42,469 nt of DNA from the NCBI GenBank assembly GCA_946546815.1, contig CAMNOL010000006.1:1-42469 (forward strand), read 5' to 3'. Both the position numbers and the translations under genes were made by a program. Of the stretch, positions 16,535-25,736 are shown piece after piece; the stretch's first letter is position 1; every line of letters starts with the position of its first letter. The stretch comes from an uncultured Oscillospiraceae bacterium (GTDB taxonomy: Bacteria; Bacillota; Clostridia; Oscillospirales; Oscillospiraceae). The notes under the pieces are model-generated. The model was not told the origin of the DNA, did no database searches, and worked only from the letters and a program-made list of their open reading frames with translations.

Positions 16535-17596
16535 ATGAAACACATGATTTTTGGCGAATCTCACGGCAGCGCCATCGGCGTGGCGCTGTCCGGCGTGCCC
16601 GCAGGGGTGGAGCTGGATTTGGAGGAGATCGCCTTTGAGATGAGCCGACGGGCACCGGGGAAAAGCCCCCTGTCCACCGCCCGGAAGGAGGCGGATGTGC
16701 CCAACATCCTCTCCGGCGTGTTTGAGGGGCGCACCACCGGCACCCCGCTGGCGGCGGTCATCGCCAACACCAACCAGCACAGCCGGGACTACGCCAAAAC
16801 CAAGGACCTGGCCCGGCCCGGTCACGCGGATTTCACCGGCTTTCTGCGCTACCAGGGCTGCAACGACTACCGGGGCGGCGGCCATTTTTCCGGCCGGCTG
16901 ACGGCGCCCCTGGTGTTTGCCGGGGCGGTGGCCAAGCAGATTCTGGCGGGGGAGGGCGTGAAAGTGGGCGCCCACATCCGGCAGATAGCGGGCATTTCGG
17001 ACCCCCCCTTTGCGGACTGTCCGGAGGAGCTGGGGGGCGATTTGTTCTACAAGCTGGCCCACAAGGAGTTCCCGGTGCTGGATGACCAGCAGGGCGCAGC
17101 GATGCAGCAGGCCATTCTCTCGGCCAAGCAGGAGGGGGACAGCGTGGGCGGCGTCATTGAGTGCGCCGTCACCGGCCTTCCGGCGGGCATCGGCTCCCCG
17201 GACTTCGGAGAGAACGCCGAGGGCATTTTCGCCCAGCACATGTTCGCCGTCCCCGCCGTCAAGGGCATCGCCTTCGGCGTGGGCTTCGCCTGCGCAGAGA
17301 TGCGGGGCAGCGAGATGAACGACGCGCTGTACATGAAGGGCGGCGAGGTCCGGGCCCGGACCAACCACAGCGGGGGCATCAACGGGGGCATCACCAACGG
17401 AATGCCCATCACCTTTACCGTGGCGATTCGCCCCACCCCCTCCATTGCCAAGGAGCAGGACACGGTGAATCTGGACACCATGGAGAACGCAAAGCTCCGC
17501 ATTGAGGGGCGGCACGACCCCTGCATCGTCCACCGGGCGGTTCCGGTGATCGAGGCCGCCGCGGCGCTGGCCGTGTGCGAGCTGCTGGGCATCTGA
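16535..17596 (+). CDS. aroC: Chorismate synthase
   Basis: Last common step: EPSP to chorismate with reduced FMN as cofactor. The 353 residues contain FGESHG at the N-terminus, RPGHADFTG, the arginine/glycine segment RGGGHFSGRLT and NHSGGINGG. The ATG at 16535 is preferred over an in-frame TTG at 16520, because GAGAGGAAG lies immediately upstream of the ATG and the conserved GESHG begins at residue 6. It lies 58 bases after aroA and 55 bases before pheA. Confidence 0.96.
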   Translation: MKHMIFGESHGSAIGVALSGVPAGVELDLEEIAFEMSRRAPGKSPLSTARKEADVPNILSGVFEGRTTGTPLAAVIANTNQHSRDYAKTKDLARPGHADFTGFLRYQGCNDYRGGGHFSGRLTAPLVFAGAVAKQILAGEGVKVGAHIRQIAGISDPPFADCPEELGGDLFYKLAHKEFPVLDDQQGAAMQQAILSAKQEGDSVGGVIECAVTGLPAGIGSPDFGENAEGIFAQHMFAVPAVKGIAFGVGFACAEMRGSEMNDALYMKGGEVRARTNHSGGINGGITNGMPITFTVAIRPTPSIAKEQDTVNLDTMENAKLRIEGRHDPCIVHRAVPVIEAAAALAVCELLGI

Positions 17597-17651
17597 CATC
17601 ATAGCATCGCCGTGTCCTTCGCGGCTCATTTTTGAAAGGAAACAAAGGGAC

Positions 17652-18809
17652 ATGAACGAATTAGAGGAACTGCGCAGGCGAATTGACGAGATCGACCCCC
17701 AGATTGTGGCGCTTTACGAGGAGCGGATGGACGTCTGCAAAAAGGTGGGCATGTACAAGCTCCGCAACCGGATTCCGGTGCTGGATTCCGGCCGGGAGAT
17801 CGAGCTGCTGAAGGGGAAGGCGGATCTGGTGAAGGAGCAGGAGATGAAGCCCTATGTCATCGCCCTGTTCGAGCAGATCATGGCCCAGAGCCGGATGATC
17901 CAGACCAAGCTCATCAACGCCTGGAGTCCGGCCAAGGAGAAGGCCTACCACGAGTACAAGGAAGCGCTGGGCACCGGGCGGTGGTTCCCGGAGTCTGACC
18001 GCATCATCTACCAGGGCCAGCCCGGGGCCTACGGGGAAGAGGCCACCATCCAGTACTTCGGCGAGGAGTGCGACCGCACCCCGGCCCGGTCCTTTGAGGG
18101 CGTGTTCATCGCCATCCGGGAGGGACTGGGAGGCTACGGCGTGCTGCCCATTGAGAACAGCTCCACCGGCTCCATCAACGCGGTGTACGACCTGCTGGGC
18201 AAGTACGGCTGCTACATTGTGGGGGAGACCACCGTCCACGTGGAGCACTGTCTGGCCTCGGTGCCTGGGGCCAGCCTGGGCAGCATTACCGATGTGTATT
18301 CCCACGAGCAGGGATTCCTCCAGTGCCGGGAATTTTTGAGCGACTTCCCCCAGTGGAACCACAACGTGGAGCTGAACACCGCCGCCTCCGCAAAGATGGT
18401 GGCGCGGCTCAACGACCCGGGGAAGGCCGCCATCGCCAGCCGCCGGGCGGCGAAGATTTACGGCCTGGACATCCTGGCCGAGGGCATCAACACCAACAAC
18501 CACAACTACACCCGGTTTGTGGTGGTGGCGGAAAAGCCCTGCGCCACGGAGAAGGCGGACAAGATCAGCGTGGTGTTCACCGTGCCCCACACCGAGGGCA
18601 GCCTGCACCGGATTCTGTCCGTGTTCGCCGCCAACGGCCTGAACCTGCTGAAGCTGGAGTCCCGGCCCATTCCGGGCAAGAGCTGGGAGTACAACTTCTT
18701 TGCGGACTTCACCGGAAATCTGCACAGCGAGGGCATGGACGCGGTGGTCCATCAGCTCATTGACGAGACGCTGAGCTTCCGGATTCTGGGCAACTACGAA
18801 AAAAGCTGA
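17652..18809 (+). CDS. pheA: Bifunctional chorismate mutase/prephenate dehydratase
   Basis: Converts chorismate to prephenate and then phenylpyruvate, committing the pathway to phenylalanine. The 385 residues comprise an AroQ-type mutase helix bundle (about 1-85), a prephenate dehydratase domain (about 115-295; motifs YQGQPGAYGEEA, ENSSTGSINAVYDLL and the catalytic Thr in NYTRFVV) and a C-terminal ACT domain (about 300-380; ESRPIPGKSWEYNF), the usual Phe feedback site. It ends the aro operon; tyrA, trp genes, aroE and aroK are not in the window. Confidence 0.96.
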   Translation: MNELEELRRRIDEIDPQIVALYEERMDVCKKVGMYKLRNRIPVLDSGREIELLKGKADLVKEQEMKPYVIALFEQIMAQSRMIQTKLINAWSPAKEKAYHEYKEALGTGRWFPESDRIIYQGQPGAYGEEATIQYFGEECDRTPARSFEGVFIAIREGLGGYGVLPIENSSTGSINAVYDLLGKYGCYIVGETTVHVEHCLASVPGASLGSITDVYSHEQGFLQCREFLSDFPQWNHNVELNTAASAKMVARLNDPGKAAIASRRAAKIYGLDILAEGINTNNHNYTRFVVVAEKPCATEKADKISVVFTVPHTEGSLHRILSVFAANGLNLLKLESRPIPGKSWEYNFFADFTGNLHSEGMDAVVHQLIDETLSFRILGNYEKS

Positions 18810-18814
18810 AGGAG

Positions 18815-18846
18815 AGAGGACGCCTTTGGGGGCGCCCTCTTTTTTT
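18815..18846 (+). terminator. Terminator of the aro operon
   Basis: AGAGG-A-CGCC (18815-18824) pairs with GGCG-C-CCTCT (18831-18840), followed by a run of T to 18846. Confidence 0.9.
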
Positions 18847-18863
18847 GTGATAAACTGTTCAAG

Positions 18864-18901
18864 TAAAAAAACCAGCGTACCGATTCCTCAGTACGCTGGT
18901 T
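18864..18901 (-). terminator. Terminator of glgP (minus strand)
   Basis: A perfect 11-bp inverted repeat, AACCAGCGTAC (18870-18880) and GTACGCTGGTT (18891-18901), with a T-run on the minus strand at 18864-18870. Together with the pheA terminator it separates the convergent aro and glg operons. Confidence 0.9.
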
Positions 18902-18933
18902 GATTGTTATTTTCTCTTCCGCTGGCCGGTGCC

Positions 18934-21363
18934 TTACAGGCGGGTGGGCACGTGCCAGATGTTTCTGGCGTAGTCCCGGATGGAGCGGTCAGCGGCGAAC
19001 TTGCCGGACTTGGCGATGTTGACCAGGGCCATCTGGTTCCAGTGCTTCTGGTTGCCGTAGGCGGCGGTGATCTTCTGCTGCTCCTGACGGTAGCTCTCGA
19101 AGTCAGCCAGCAGCAGGTAGTCGTCGGCGGTGAAGCCCTGACCGTACAGCAGGCTGTTGCCGATGTCCTGATAGGTCTTGCCGTCGGCGAAGGTCTCCTG
19201 ACCCAGGGTGTGCATCACCCGGTGCAGGATGGGGTTGGAGTTGTAGTACTCGAAGGAGTTGTAGCCGTGGGCCTTCTTCTGGGCCACTTCATCGGCGTTC
19301 AGACCGAAGATGAAGATGTTGTCGTCGCCCACCAGCTGGTGCATTTCCACGTTGGCGCCGTCCTCGGTGCCGATGGTCAGCGCGCCGTTCATCATGAACT
19401 TCATGTTGCCGGTGCCGGAGGCCTCCTTGCCGGCGGTGGAGATCTGCTCGGAGATCTCGGCGGCGGGCATCAGGATCTCGGCCAGGGACACCCGGTAGTT
19501 CTCCAGGAAGTGAACCTCCAGCTTGCCCTTGCAGATGGGATCGTTGTTGATGGTGGCGCTCAGAGAGTTGATCAGCTCGATGATGCGCTTGGCCATATAG
19601 TAGCCGGAAGCGGCCTTTGCGGCGAACAGGAAGGTGTGAGGCACGATGTCCTTGCCGTCCTGCAGCTCCTGATAAAGGTGGATGATGTTCATCACATTCA
19701 GCAGCTGGCGCTTGTACTCGTGCAGACGCTTGGCCTGGACGTCGAAGATGGTGTCCGGGTTCAGCGTGATGCCGTACTGCTTCTGGATGTCGGCGGCGAA
19801 GGCCAGCTTGTTGGCCCGCTTGATCTTGGCCAGGCGGTCCAGCACATAGGCGTCGTCCTTGGCGGACATCAGGTTCTTCAGGTCGTCGGGGTGCTCCAGA
19901 TAGCTGTCGCTGCCGTTGACCTCGCAGATCAGCTTGTGCAGCTCGGGGTTGATCTCGGCCAGCCAGCGGCGGTGGTCCACGCCGTTGGTGACGTTGGTGA
20001 ACTTATAGGGGGTGCGCAGCCAGGCGGTGTGGAACACGTCGTCCTTCAGGATCTGGGAGTGCAGCTCGGCAACGCCGTTGACGGCGAAGCAGGTGGCGAC
20101 GCACAGGTTGGCCATGCGGACGTCGCCGTCCCACACGATGGCCAGCTCACGGGCCTTGGTCTCGTCGTTGTGGAAGAACTGGCGCACCAGCTTCAGGTAG
20201 CGCTCGTTGATCTCGCAGATGATCTGCCAGCAGCGGGGCAGCAGCGCCTGCACCAGACCCTGGGGCCAGTGCTCCAGGGCCTCGGCCAGAACGGTGTGGT
20301 TGGTGTAGGCCACGGTCTTGGTGACGATGTCCCAGGCCTGATCCCAGCCGAAGTTGTGCTCATCCATGAGCAGGCGCATCAGCTCGGGGATGACCAGAGT
20401 GGGATGGGTGTCGTTGATCTGGATGACGTGCTTCTCGGCGAAGTTCACCAGGGTGCCGTACTGAGCCAGGTGCTTGCGCACGATGTTCTGGATGGTGGCG
20501 GACACGAAGAAGTACTGCTGCTTCAGGCGCAGGCTCTTGCCCTCGTAGTGGTTGTCGGCGGGGTACAGGACCTTGGCAATGACCTCGGCCTGAGCCTGGT
20601 TTTCTACGGCCTTCAGGTAGTCGCCGGAGGAGTAGTAGGACATATCCACCGGAGTGGGGGACTTGGCGTCCCACAGGCGCAGGGTGTTCACGTGGTCGGT
20701 GTTGTAGCCGGCGATGTTCATATCCATGGGAACCGCCAGCACCTCGGTGCCGCCCTGATAGGTGATCTTGAAGCGTCCATGCTCATCTACAGACTGCAGC
20801 ACCTCGCCGCCGAAGCGGACGGTCTCGGTCTCGTCCCGCTTGGGCACCAGCCATGCGTCGCCCAGCTCCAGCCAGTCGTCGGCCAGCTCCACCTGCTTGC
20901 CGTCCACGATCTTCTGCTTGAAGATGCCCAGCTGATAGCAGATGGAATAACCGGTGGCGGGGATGTCCAGGGTGGCCATGGAGTCCATATAGCAGGCGGC
21001 CAGACGGCCCAGACCGCCGTTGCCCAGACCGGCGTCGGGCTCCAGCTCGAACAGCTCGGCGTGATCGAAGCCCATCTCGTCAATGGCGTCCTTCAGAGGC
21101 TCCAGCAGACCCAGGTTGTAGGCGTTCTTCATCATGGAACGGCCGACCAGGAACTCCATGGACAGGTAATGGACCTCACGGGCGTTCTTCTTGTGGGTGA
21201 TCTCCTTGGTCTCCACGTGGTTCTCGGACATGATGTCGCGCAGAACCATGGCGCAGGCCTTGAACATATGCACCTTGGACGCATCTGCGGCGGTGCGGCC
21301 GAAGTTGCGCAGCAGCTTGCCTTCGATCAGAGAGCAAAGCTCAAATTTGGTATATTCATGCAT
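18934..21363 (-). CDS. glgP: Glycogen/maltodextrin phosphorylase
   Basis: Phosphorolysis of alpha-1,4-glucan to glucose 1-phosphate (GT35, PLP-dependent). The 809 residues show YLSMEFLVGRS near the N-terminus, the GLGNGGLGRLAACYMDS active-site segment and the PLP-lysine motif GTGNMKFMMNGA with the Schiff-base Lys at residue 655. The N-terminus is short (HEYTKFELC), lacking the regulatory extension of animal phosphorylase. It has its own consensus promoter in the 239 bases after glgA, so glycogen breakdown can be expressed apart from synthesis. Confidence 0.97.
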   Translation of the reverse strand: MHEYTKFELCSLIEGKLLRNFGRTAADASKVHMFKACAMVLRDIMSENHVETKEITHKKNAREVHYLSMEFLVGRSMMKNAYNLGLLEPLKDAIDEMGFDHAELFELEPDAGLGNGGLGRLAACYMDSMATLDIPATGYSICYQLGIFKQKIVDGKQVELADDWLELGDAWLVPKRDETETVRFGGEVLQSVDEHGRFKITYQGGTEVLAVPMDMNIAGYNTDHVNTLRLWDAKSPTPVDMSYYSSGDYLKAVENQAQAEVIAKVLYPADNHYEGKSLRLKQQYFFVSATIQNIVRKHLAQYGTLVNFAEKHVIQINDTHPTLVIPELMRLLMDEHNFGWDQAWDIVTKTVAYTNHTVLAEALEHWPQGLVQALLPRCWQIICEINERYLKLVRQFFHNDETKARELAIVWDGDVRMANLCVATCFAVNGVAELHSQILKDDVFHTAWLRTPYKFTNVTNGVDHRRWLAEINPELHKLICEVNGSDSYLEHPDDLKNLMSAKDDAYVLDRLAKIKRANKLAFAADIQKQYGITLNPDTIFDVQAKRLHEYKRQLLNVMNIIHLYQELQDGKDIVPHTFLFAAKAASGYYMAKRIIELINSLSATINNDPICKGKLEVHFLENYRVSLAEILMPAAEISEQISTAGKEASGTGNMKFMMNGALTIGTEDGANVEMHQLVGDDNIFIFGLNADEVAQKKAHGYNSFEYYNSNPILHRVMHTLGQETFADGKTYQDIGNSLLYGQGFTADDYLLLADFESYRQEQQKITAAYGNQKHWNQMALVNIAKSGKFAADRSIRDYARNIWHVPTRL

Positions 21364-21468
21364 AATAAGTTCCTCCAGTTTTGCAGGGACTGCGGAACCT
21401 GAACCGTGTCAGGTCCAATCAGATGATAGAAGTGCATTGAAGCACAGAATATCAATGCTACACCGGTT

Positions 21469-21497
21469 ATTTTATCATTATTTGAAAACGGTGTCAA
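21469..21497 (-). promoter_or_regulatory. Promoter of glgP
   Basis: Minus strand -35 TTGACA (21492-21497), 17-base spacer, -10 TAAAAT (21469-21474). The leader is about 100 nt, with GGAGGAA before the ATG. Confidence 0.88.
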
Positions 21498-21532
21498 TCA
21501 TGCAAAGTGTGGGAAAAGTGCATCCAATGCAG

Positions 21533-21561
21533 AAAAAGGAGGCACCTTGCGGTGCCTCCTT
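21533..21561 (-). terminator. Terminator of glgA
   Basis: A perfect 11-bp stem, AAGGAGGCACC/GGTGCCTCCTT (21536-21546 with 21551-21561), a 4-base loop and a minus-strand T-run at 21533-21537. Confidence 0.9.
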
Positions 21562-21602
21562 GTGGAAAACTGACAGATTTCCGGGAATTTTCATCAAATT
21601 GA

Positions 21603-23039
21603 TTATTCCTCGGTGATCTTCTTGTAAATGGCCAGGTACTCGGCGGCGGACTTATCCCAGCTGAAGTCGAAGGTCATACCCCGCTTCATCAGGCCCGCCC
21701 ATGCGTCCTTGTCGTTGTAGTACACGGTGACAGCCCGGGTGACGGCGTCCAGCATATCGTCGGCGTTGATGTTGCCGAAGGTGAAGCCCAGACCCTCGTT
21801 GGTTGCGGGGTTGTAGGGGGGGACGGAGTCCCGCAGGCCGCCGGTCAGACGGACCACCGGCACGGTGCCGTAGCGCATGGCGAACATCTGGGTCAGGCCG
21901 CAGGGCTCAGACACGGAGGGCATCAGCATGATGTCGGCGCCGGCATAGATCCGGTTGGACAGGGCGGCGTTGTACTTGATGTTGGCGCTGACGCGGCCGG
22001 GATACTGCTTGGCGGCGTTGCGGAAGAACTCCTCGAAGCCCCACTCGCCGGTGCCCAGCACCACGAACTGCACCTTCTCCTCCATCATGCGGTGGAACAC
22101 GTTGGTGATCAGATCGTAGCCCTTATGGCCCACCAGACGGGAGATGCAGGCGATGATGGGCACGTTGGGATCCACCTTCAGGCCCAGCTCTTCCTGGAGA
22201 GCGGCCTTGCACTTTGCCTTGCCGGACAGGTCGTCGGCGGAGAAGTTGGCGGCGATCAGCGGGTCCTTGGCGGGATCGGTGGCTTCCATATCCAGACCGT
22301 TGAGGATACCGGTCATCTTGTAGTAGTTGTCGGTGATGACGCCTTCCAGACCGTGGGCGTAGAAGCTGTACTGCAGCTCATTGGCGTAGGTGGGGGAGAC
22401 GGTGGTCACGTAATCGGAGGCGTAGATGGCGCCCTTCATCAGGTTCACGTCGCCGTAGTAGCTCAGCAGACGCTCGTTGAAGTGGCCGGCATCCAGGCCG
22501 AAGACATCCTCCATGATGGAGCGTCCGAAGCGGCCCTGATACTCAATGTTGTGGATGGTGTAGACGCTCTTGGTCTTGGTCAGCTGGGGGATCATGTAAC
22601 GGAAATCGTTCAGATAGATCGGCACCAGAGCGGTCTCCCAGTCGTTGGCGTGGATCACGTCAGGGGACCAGTCGATCTGAGCGGGGACCTCGATGACCGC
22701 GCGGGAGAAGTAAGCGAAGCGCTCACCGTCGTCATAGTGGCCATACAGGCCGTTGCGCTTGAAGTAGGTCTCGTTATCCACAAAGTAATAGGTGACGCCG
22801 TTGCGCTCCAGCTGGAACAGGCCGCAGTAAGAGGAACGCCAGCCCAGACGGAAGTAGAAATACTTCACAAAAGTCATCTGGCTGCGCCACTGATCGCCGA
22901 TGCCGGCATACAGGGGCAGAATGACGCGCACATCATTGCCCATGGCTGCCAGAGCGGGGGGCAGGGAGGAGGCCACGTCGGCCAGGCCGCCGGTCTTGAT
23001 GAACGGAGCGACCTCAGATGCGACAAAGAAGATTTTCAT
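21603..23039 (-). CDS. glgA: Glycogen synthase (ADP-glucose type)
   Basis: Transfers glucose from ADP-glucose to the non-reducing end of glycogen (GT5). The 478 residues match bacterial GlgA. The N-terminal KTGGLADV loop binds ADP-glucose, HANDWETALVP and the YTIHNIEYQG segment are typical of the N-terminal domain, and the C-terminal domain has SEPCGLTQMFAMRYGTVPVV with the catalytic-region Glu. It follows glgD by 141 bases and ends at a terminator. Confidence 0.97.
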   Translation of the reverse strand: MKIFFVASEVAPFIKTGGLADVASSLPPALAAMGNDVRVILPLYAGIGDQWRSQMTFVKYFYFRLGWRSSYCGLFQLERNGVTYYFVDNETYFKRNGLYGHYDDGERFAYFSRAVIEVPAQIDWSPDVIHANDWETALVPIYLNDFRYMIPQLTKTKSVYTIHNIEYQGRFGRSIMEDVFGLDAGHFNERLLSYYGDVNLMKGAIYASDYVTTVSPTYANELQYSFYAHGLEGVITDNYYKMTGILNGLDMEATDPAKDPLIAANFSADDLSGKAKCKAALQEELGLKVDPNVPIIACISRLVGHKGYDLITNVFHRMMEEKVQFVVLGTGEWGFEEFFRNAAKQYPGRVSANIKYNAALSNRIYAGADIMLMPSVSEPCGLTQMFAMRYGTVPVVRLTGGLRDSVPPYNPATNEGLGFTFGNINADDMLDAVTRAVTVYYNDKDAWAGLMKRGMTFDFSWDKSAAEYLAIYKKITEE

Positions 23040-23105
23040 AGAGGATACCTTCCTTTCAGAGTTGAAATGTGCGCCCGATGGGAGGGGAACACTGGCAAAC
23101 GGAGA

Positions 23106-23166
23106 CCGGCAAAACCGCCGGCCCCCTGTGGCTTTGCGTAAAAAACAGTTAACAGATTGGCAACTG
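23106..23166 (-). terminator. Weak terminator-like hairpins between glgD and glgA
   Basis: On the minus strand CAGTT (rc of 23162-23166) pairs with AACTG (rc of 23146-23150), followed by six T (23140-23145). A second hairpin, CCGGC/GCCGG, lies at 23106-23121. The first stem is short (5 bp), so partial termination or RNA processing is more plausible than full termination. Confidence 0.4.
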
Positions 23167-23180
23167 CCGGGGCAAATCCA

Positions 23181-24299
23181 TTACACCTTGCTGCCCTTGC
23201 CGATCAGCAGAGGATAGCTTTCGGCGCCGCCCAGATTGGAGTTGGCGGAGACGGAAACGTTCTTGTCAGCGATGACATAGTTGATGGTGGCGTTGTCGCC
23301 CACTTCCACATCCTTCATCAGGATGCAGTTCTTGACCACGCAGCCCTTGCCGATCTTGACGTTGCGGAACAGGATGGAGTTTTCCACCACGCCCTCAATG
23401 ATGCAGCCGTCAGAGACGATGGAGTTCTTGACGGAGCTTTCGGGAGAGTAATAGGTGGAGGGATCGGTGCGGTCCTTGGAGAACACCGGGCGATCGGGGG
23501 TGAACAGGTCGCCCAGCACCTGGGGCTTCAGCAGCTCCATGGAACAGTGGAAGTAAGAGGCCACGGAGGTGATGCGGGAGGCATAGCCGTCAAAGACGTA
23601 AGGAACGATCTTCAGCTTATCCAAGTTGGGCATCAGCACGTGCTTGATCATGGAGTAATAATTGCTGTGAGTGGCGCACTCCTTGACCTGCTTGAGCAGG
23701 AACTCCTTGCTCATGATGTAAATGTTCAGGTCCTCCATGCCGACGGCCTCATCGGGGCCGTGGACGATGTCGTACTTGCCATCTTCCTTGGGGACATAGT
23801 AAACGGTGCAGTTGGGTTCGCCGGTGTAGTGCTTGGTGCACACGGGCGTCACGTCGGCGCCGGAAGCCAGGTGGGCCTCAAAGACCTTGTCCAGGTCGAT
23901 GTTGATGACCACGTCGCCGTCTGCCAGCAGCACATACTCCTGCTTGATGTCCGCCACATAGCCGCCCAGGTTGGCCAGGGCCTCAACGCGGCCGCGGGGG
24001 TTGCCGGAGCCGGGCTTCTGAGAGAAGGGAGGCAGCAGCCGCAGGCCGCCGCGCTTACGGGCCAGGTCCCAATCCTTACCGGACTCCACATGGTCCAGCA
24101 GGGACTGATAGTTCTCCTGCAGCACCAGGCCCACATCGGCGATGCCGGCGTTGGTGACGTTGGAGAGCATAAAGTCGATCAGACGATAGCGTCCGCCGTA
24201 GGGTACGGAGGACATGGAACGAACAGCGGTCAGCTCGTTCAGATTGGACTCATAATTGGATCGATTGGTGAAAATAATCGCATGAAGGTTAGTCAGCAT
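23181..24299 (-). CDS. glgD: Glucose-1-phosphate adenylyltransferase, GlgD subunit
   Basis: Partner of GlgC in the heteromeric ADP-glucose pyrophosphorylase of Firmicutes. The 372 residues keep the nucleotidyltransferase fold (PYGGRYRLIDFMLSN) and a left-handed beta-helix C-terminus. The N-terminal pyrophosphorylase loop, GGQGSRL in GlgC, is replaced by FTNRSNYESN, so it should lack strong catalysis and act as a regulatory or stabilising subunit, as known for GlgD of Bacillus. Its ATG overlaps the glgC stop (TAATG), indicating translational coupling and matched synthesis. Confidence 0.95.
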   Translation of the reverse strand: MLTNLHAIIFTNRSNYESNLNELTAVRSMSSVPYGGRYRLIDFMLSNVTNAGIADVGLVLQENYQSLLDHVESGKDWDLARKRGGLRLLPPFSQKPGSGNPRGRVEALANLGGYVADIKQEYVLLADGDVVINIDLDKVFEAHLASGADVTPVCTKHYTGEPNCTVYYVPKEDGKYDIVHGPDEAVGMEDLNIYIMSKEFLLKQVKECATHSNYYSMIKHVLMPNLDKLKIVPYVFDGYASRITSVASYFHCSMELLKPQVLGDLFTPDRPVFSKDRTDPSTYYSPESSVKNSIVSDGCIIEGVVENSILFRNVKIGKGCVVKNCILMKDVEVGDNATINYVIADKNVSVSANSNLGGAESYPLLIGKGSKV

Positions 24300-25507
24300 T
24301 ATTTGTCACCGCCTTTCTTCTCAGGATAGAGCATAGCGCCGGCCTCAATCTCAGCGCCAGCAGCGATCTCGACGCCCTTGCCGACGACGGCAACCTTCTT
24401 ATTGGGGTCGTCATAGACCTGATCGGAACCAACATGGGCGCCGGCGCCGACCACAACGTCCTCCGCCAGGATGGCGTACTCGACGGTGGCGCCGGGCAGG
24501 ATCTTCGCGCCGGGCATGACCACGGAATAGCGGACGATGGCGCCGTGACCCACTTCGACGGAGTCGGAGATGATGGAGTGCTCAATGTCGCCGTCAATGA
24601 CACAGCCACTGGAGATGAAGGAGTGGTTGATGCTGGCGTGCTCCTGAATCAGGTGAGGCGGACGGATGGGATTACGAGCCCACAGCGGCCACTTCTGGTC
24701 GTAGACGGACAGGTCGCCGTCGGGGGCCAGGATGTCCATGTTGGCGTCCCACAGGGAGTTGATGGTGCCCACGTCCTTCCAGTAGCCGTCGAAGCGGTAG
24801 ACCATCATGGTCTCGCCTGCGTTCAGCATATTGGGGATGATGTTCTTGCCGAAGTCGTTGGAGGAGGTAGGATCGGCCTCGTCCTCCACCAGGTACTGGC
24901 GCAGCTTGCTCCAGGTGAAGCAGTACACGCCCATGGAGGCCAGATTGCTCTTGGGATGAGCGGGCTTCTCTTCGAACTCATAGATGGAGTCATCGTCCCG
25001 GACGTTCATAATGCCGAAGCGCTTGGCCTCTTCCATGGTGACGGTCAGAACGGAGATGGTGGCGGCGGCGTTGTTCTTCTTGTGAACCTTCAGCATCTCC
25101 CGATAGTCCATCTTGGAGATGTTGTCGCCGGAGAGCACGAAGACGTACTCGGGATCATACTGATCGATGAAGCCGATGTTCTGATAAATGGCGTTTGCGG
25201 TGCCCTTGTACCAGGAACCGGCGTCGCCGGCCAGGGTGTAGGGGGCCAGGGAGTGCAGGCCGCCGTTGGCGCGGTCCAGATCCCAGGGCTCGCCGTTGCC
25301 CAGGTAGACGTTCAGTTCCAGGGGCTGATACTGAGTCAGCACGCCGACGGTGTCCACGCCGGAGTTGACGCAGTTGGACAGCGGGAAGTCGATGATACGA
25401 TACTTACCGCCGAAGGGGACGGCAGGCTTGGCCACGTTCTGGGTCAGCGCGTAAAGACGGCTGCCCTGACCGCCGGCCAGCAGCATTGCCACACATTCCT
25501 TTTTCAT
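24299..25507 (-). CDS. glgC: Glucose-1-phosphate adenylyltransferase, catalytic GlgC subunit
   Basis: Makes ADP-glucose from ATP and glucose 1-phosphate, the committed step of glycogen synthesis. The 402 residues include the intact loop LAGGQGSRL near the N-terminus, [19 protein letters not shown], the catalytic Asp in [10 protein letters not shown] and the C-terminal beta-helix repeats. The start at 25507 is chosen because GAGGTG precedes it; an in-frame upstream extension (to 25582) has no ribosome site and no family similarity. It shares one base with glgD. Confidence 0.96.
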   Translation of the reverse strand: MKKECVAMLLAGGQGSRLYALTQNVAKPAVPFGGKYRIIDFPLSNCVNSGVDTVGVLTQYQPLELNVYLGNGEPWDLDRANGGLHSLAPYTLAGDAGSWYKGTANAIYQNIGFIDQYDPEYVFVLSGDNISKMDYREMLKVHKKNNAAATISVLTVTMEEAKRFGIMNVRDDDSIYEFEEKPAHPKSNLASMGVYCFTWSKLRQYLVEDEADPTSSNDFGKNIIPNMLNAGETMMVYRFDGYWKDVGTINSLWDANMDILAPDGDLSVYDQKWPLWARNPIRPPHLIQEHASINHSFISSGCVIDGDIEHSIISDSVEVGHGAIVRYSVVMPGAKILPGATVEYAILAEDVVVGAGAHVGSDQVYDDPNKKVAVVGKGVEIAAGAEIEAGAMLYPEKKGGDK

Positions 25508-25736
25508 GAATTCGTTCACCTCAACATAAAATTTGTTTTGTGTGCATCGTGCAAGCTTCAAAAGGTGGAAACGGTTCACCACACAGAACCATCCGTCACT
25601 TCGCTGCGGGCCCTGACAGGGGTCCTCCGGCGCTTTGGGAACGTTGCTGCATCGCTTTCTCTGTCACACGGTTTTTGAATCTTGCTTTCAGGGGTGGAAT
25701 TGATATGTATTCGGGCATCCGCTCAGGGTGCCCGTT
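25508..25736 (-). other. Gap between the glgB-like gene and glgC
   Basis: This 229-base stretch holds a hairpin directly after the upstream stop (CGGGCA/TGCCCG, 25714-25734) without a T-run. A poor promoter candidate for glgC is visible (TTGCAC, 17 bases, TTTTAT). I see no small gene. glgC may be read from the glgB-like promoter, from this site, or both. Confidence 0.4.

Noticed and set aside
18904-21402. 832-codon plus-strand open frame opposite glgP
   Set aside because: glgP on the minus strand matches GT35 throughout, including the PLP lysine. The antisense frame has no family features.
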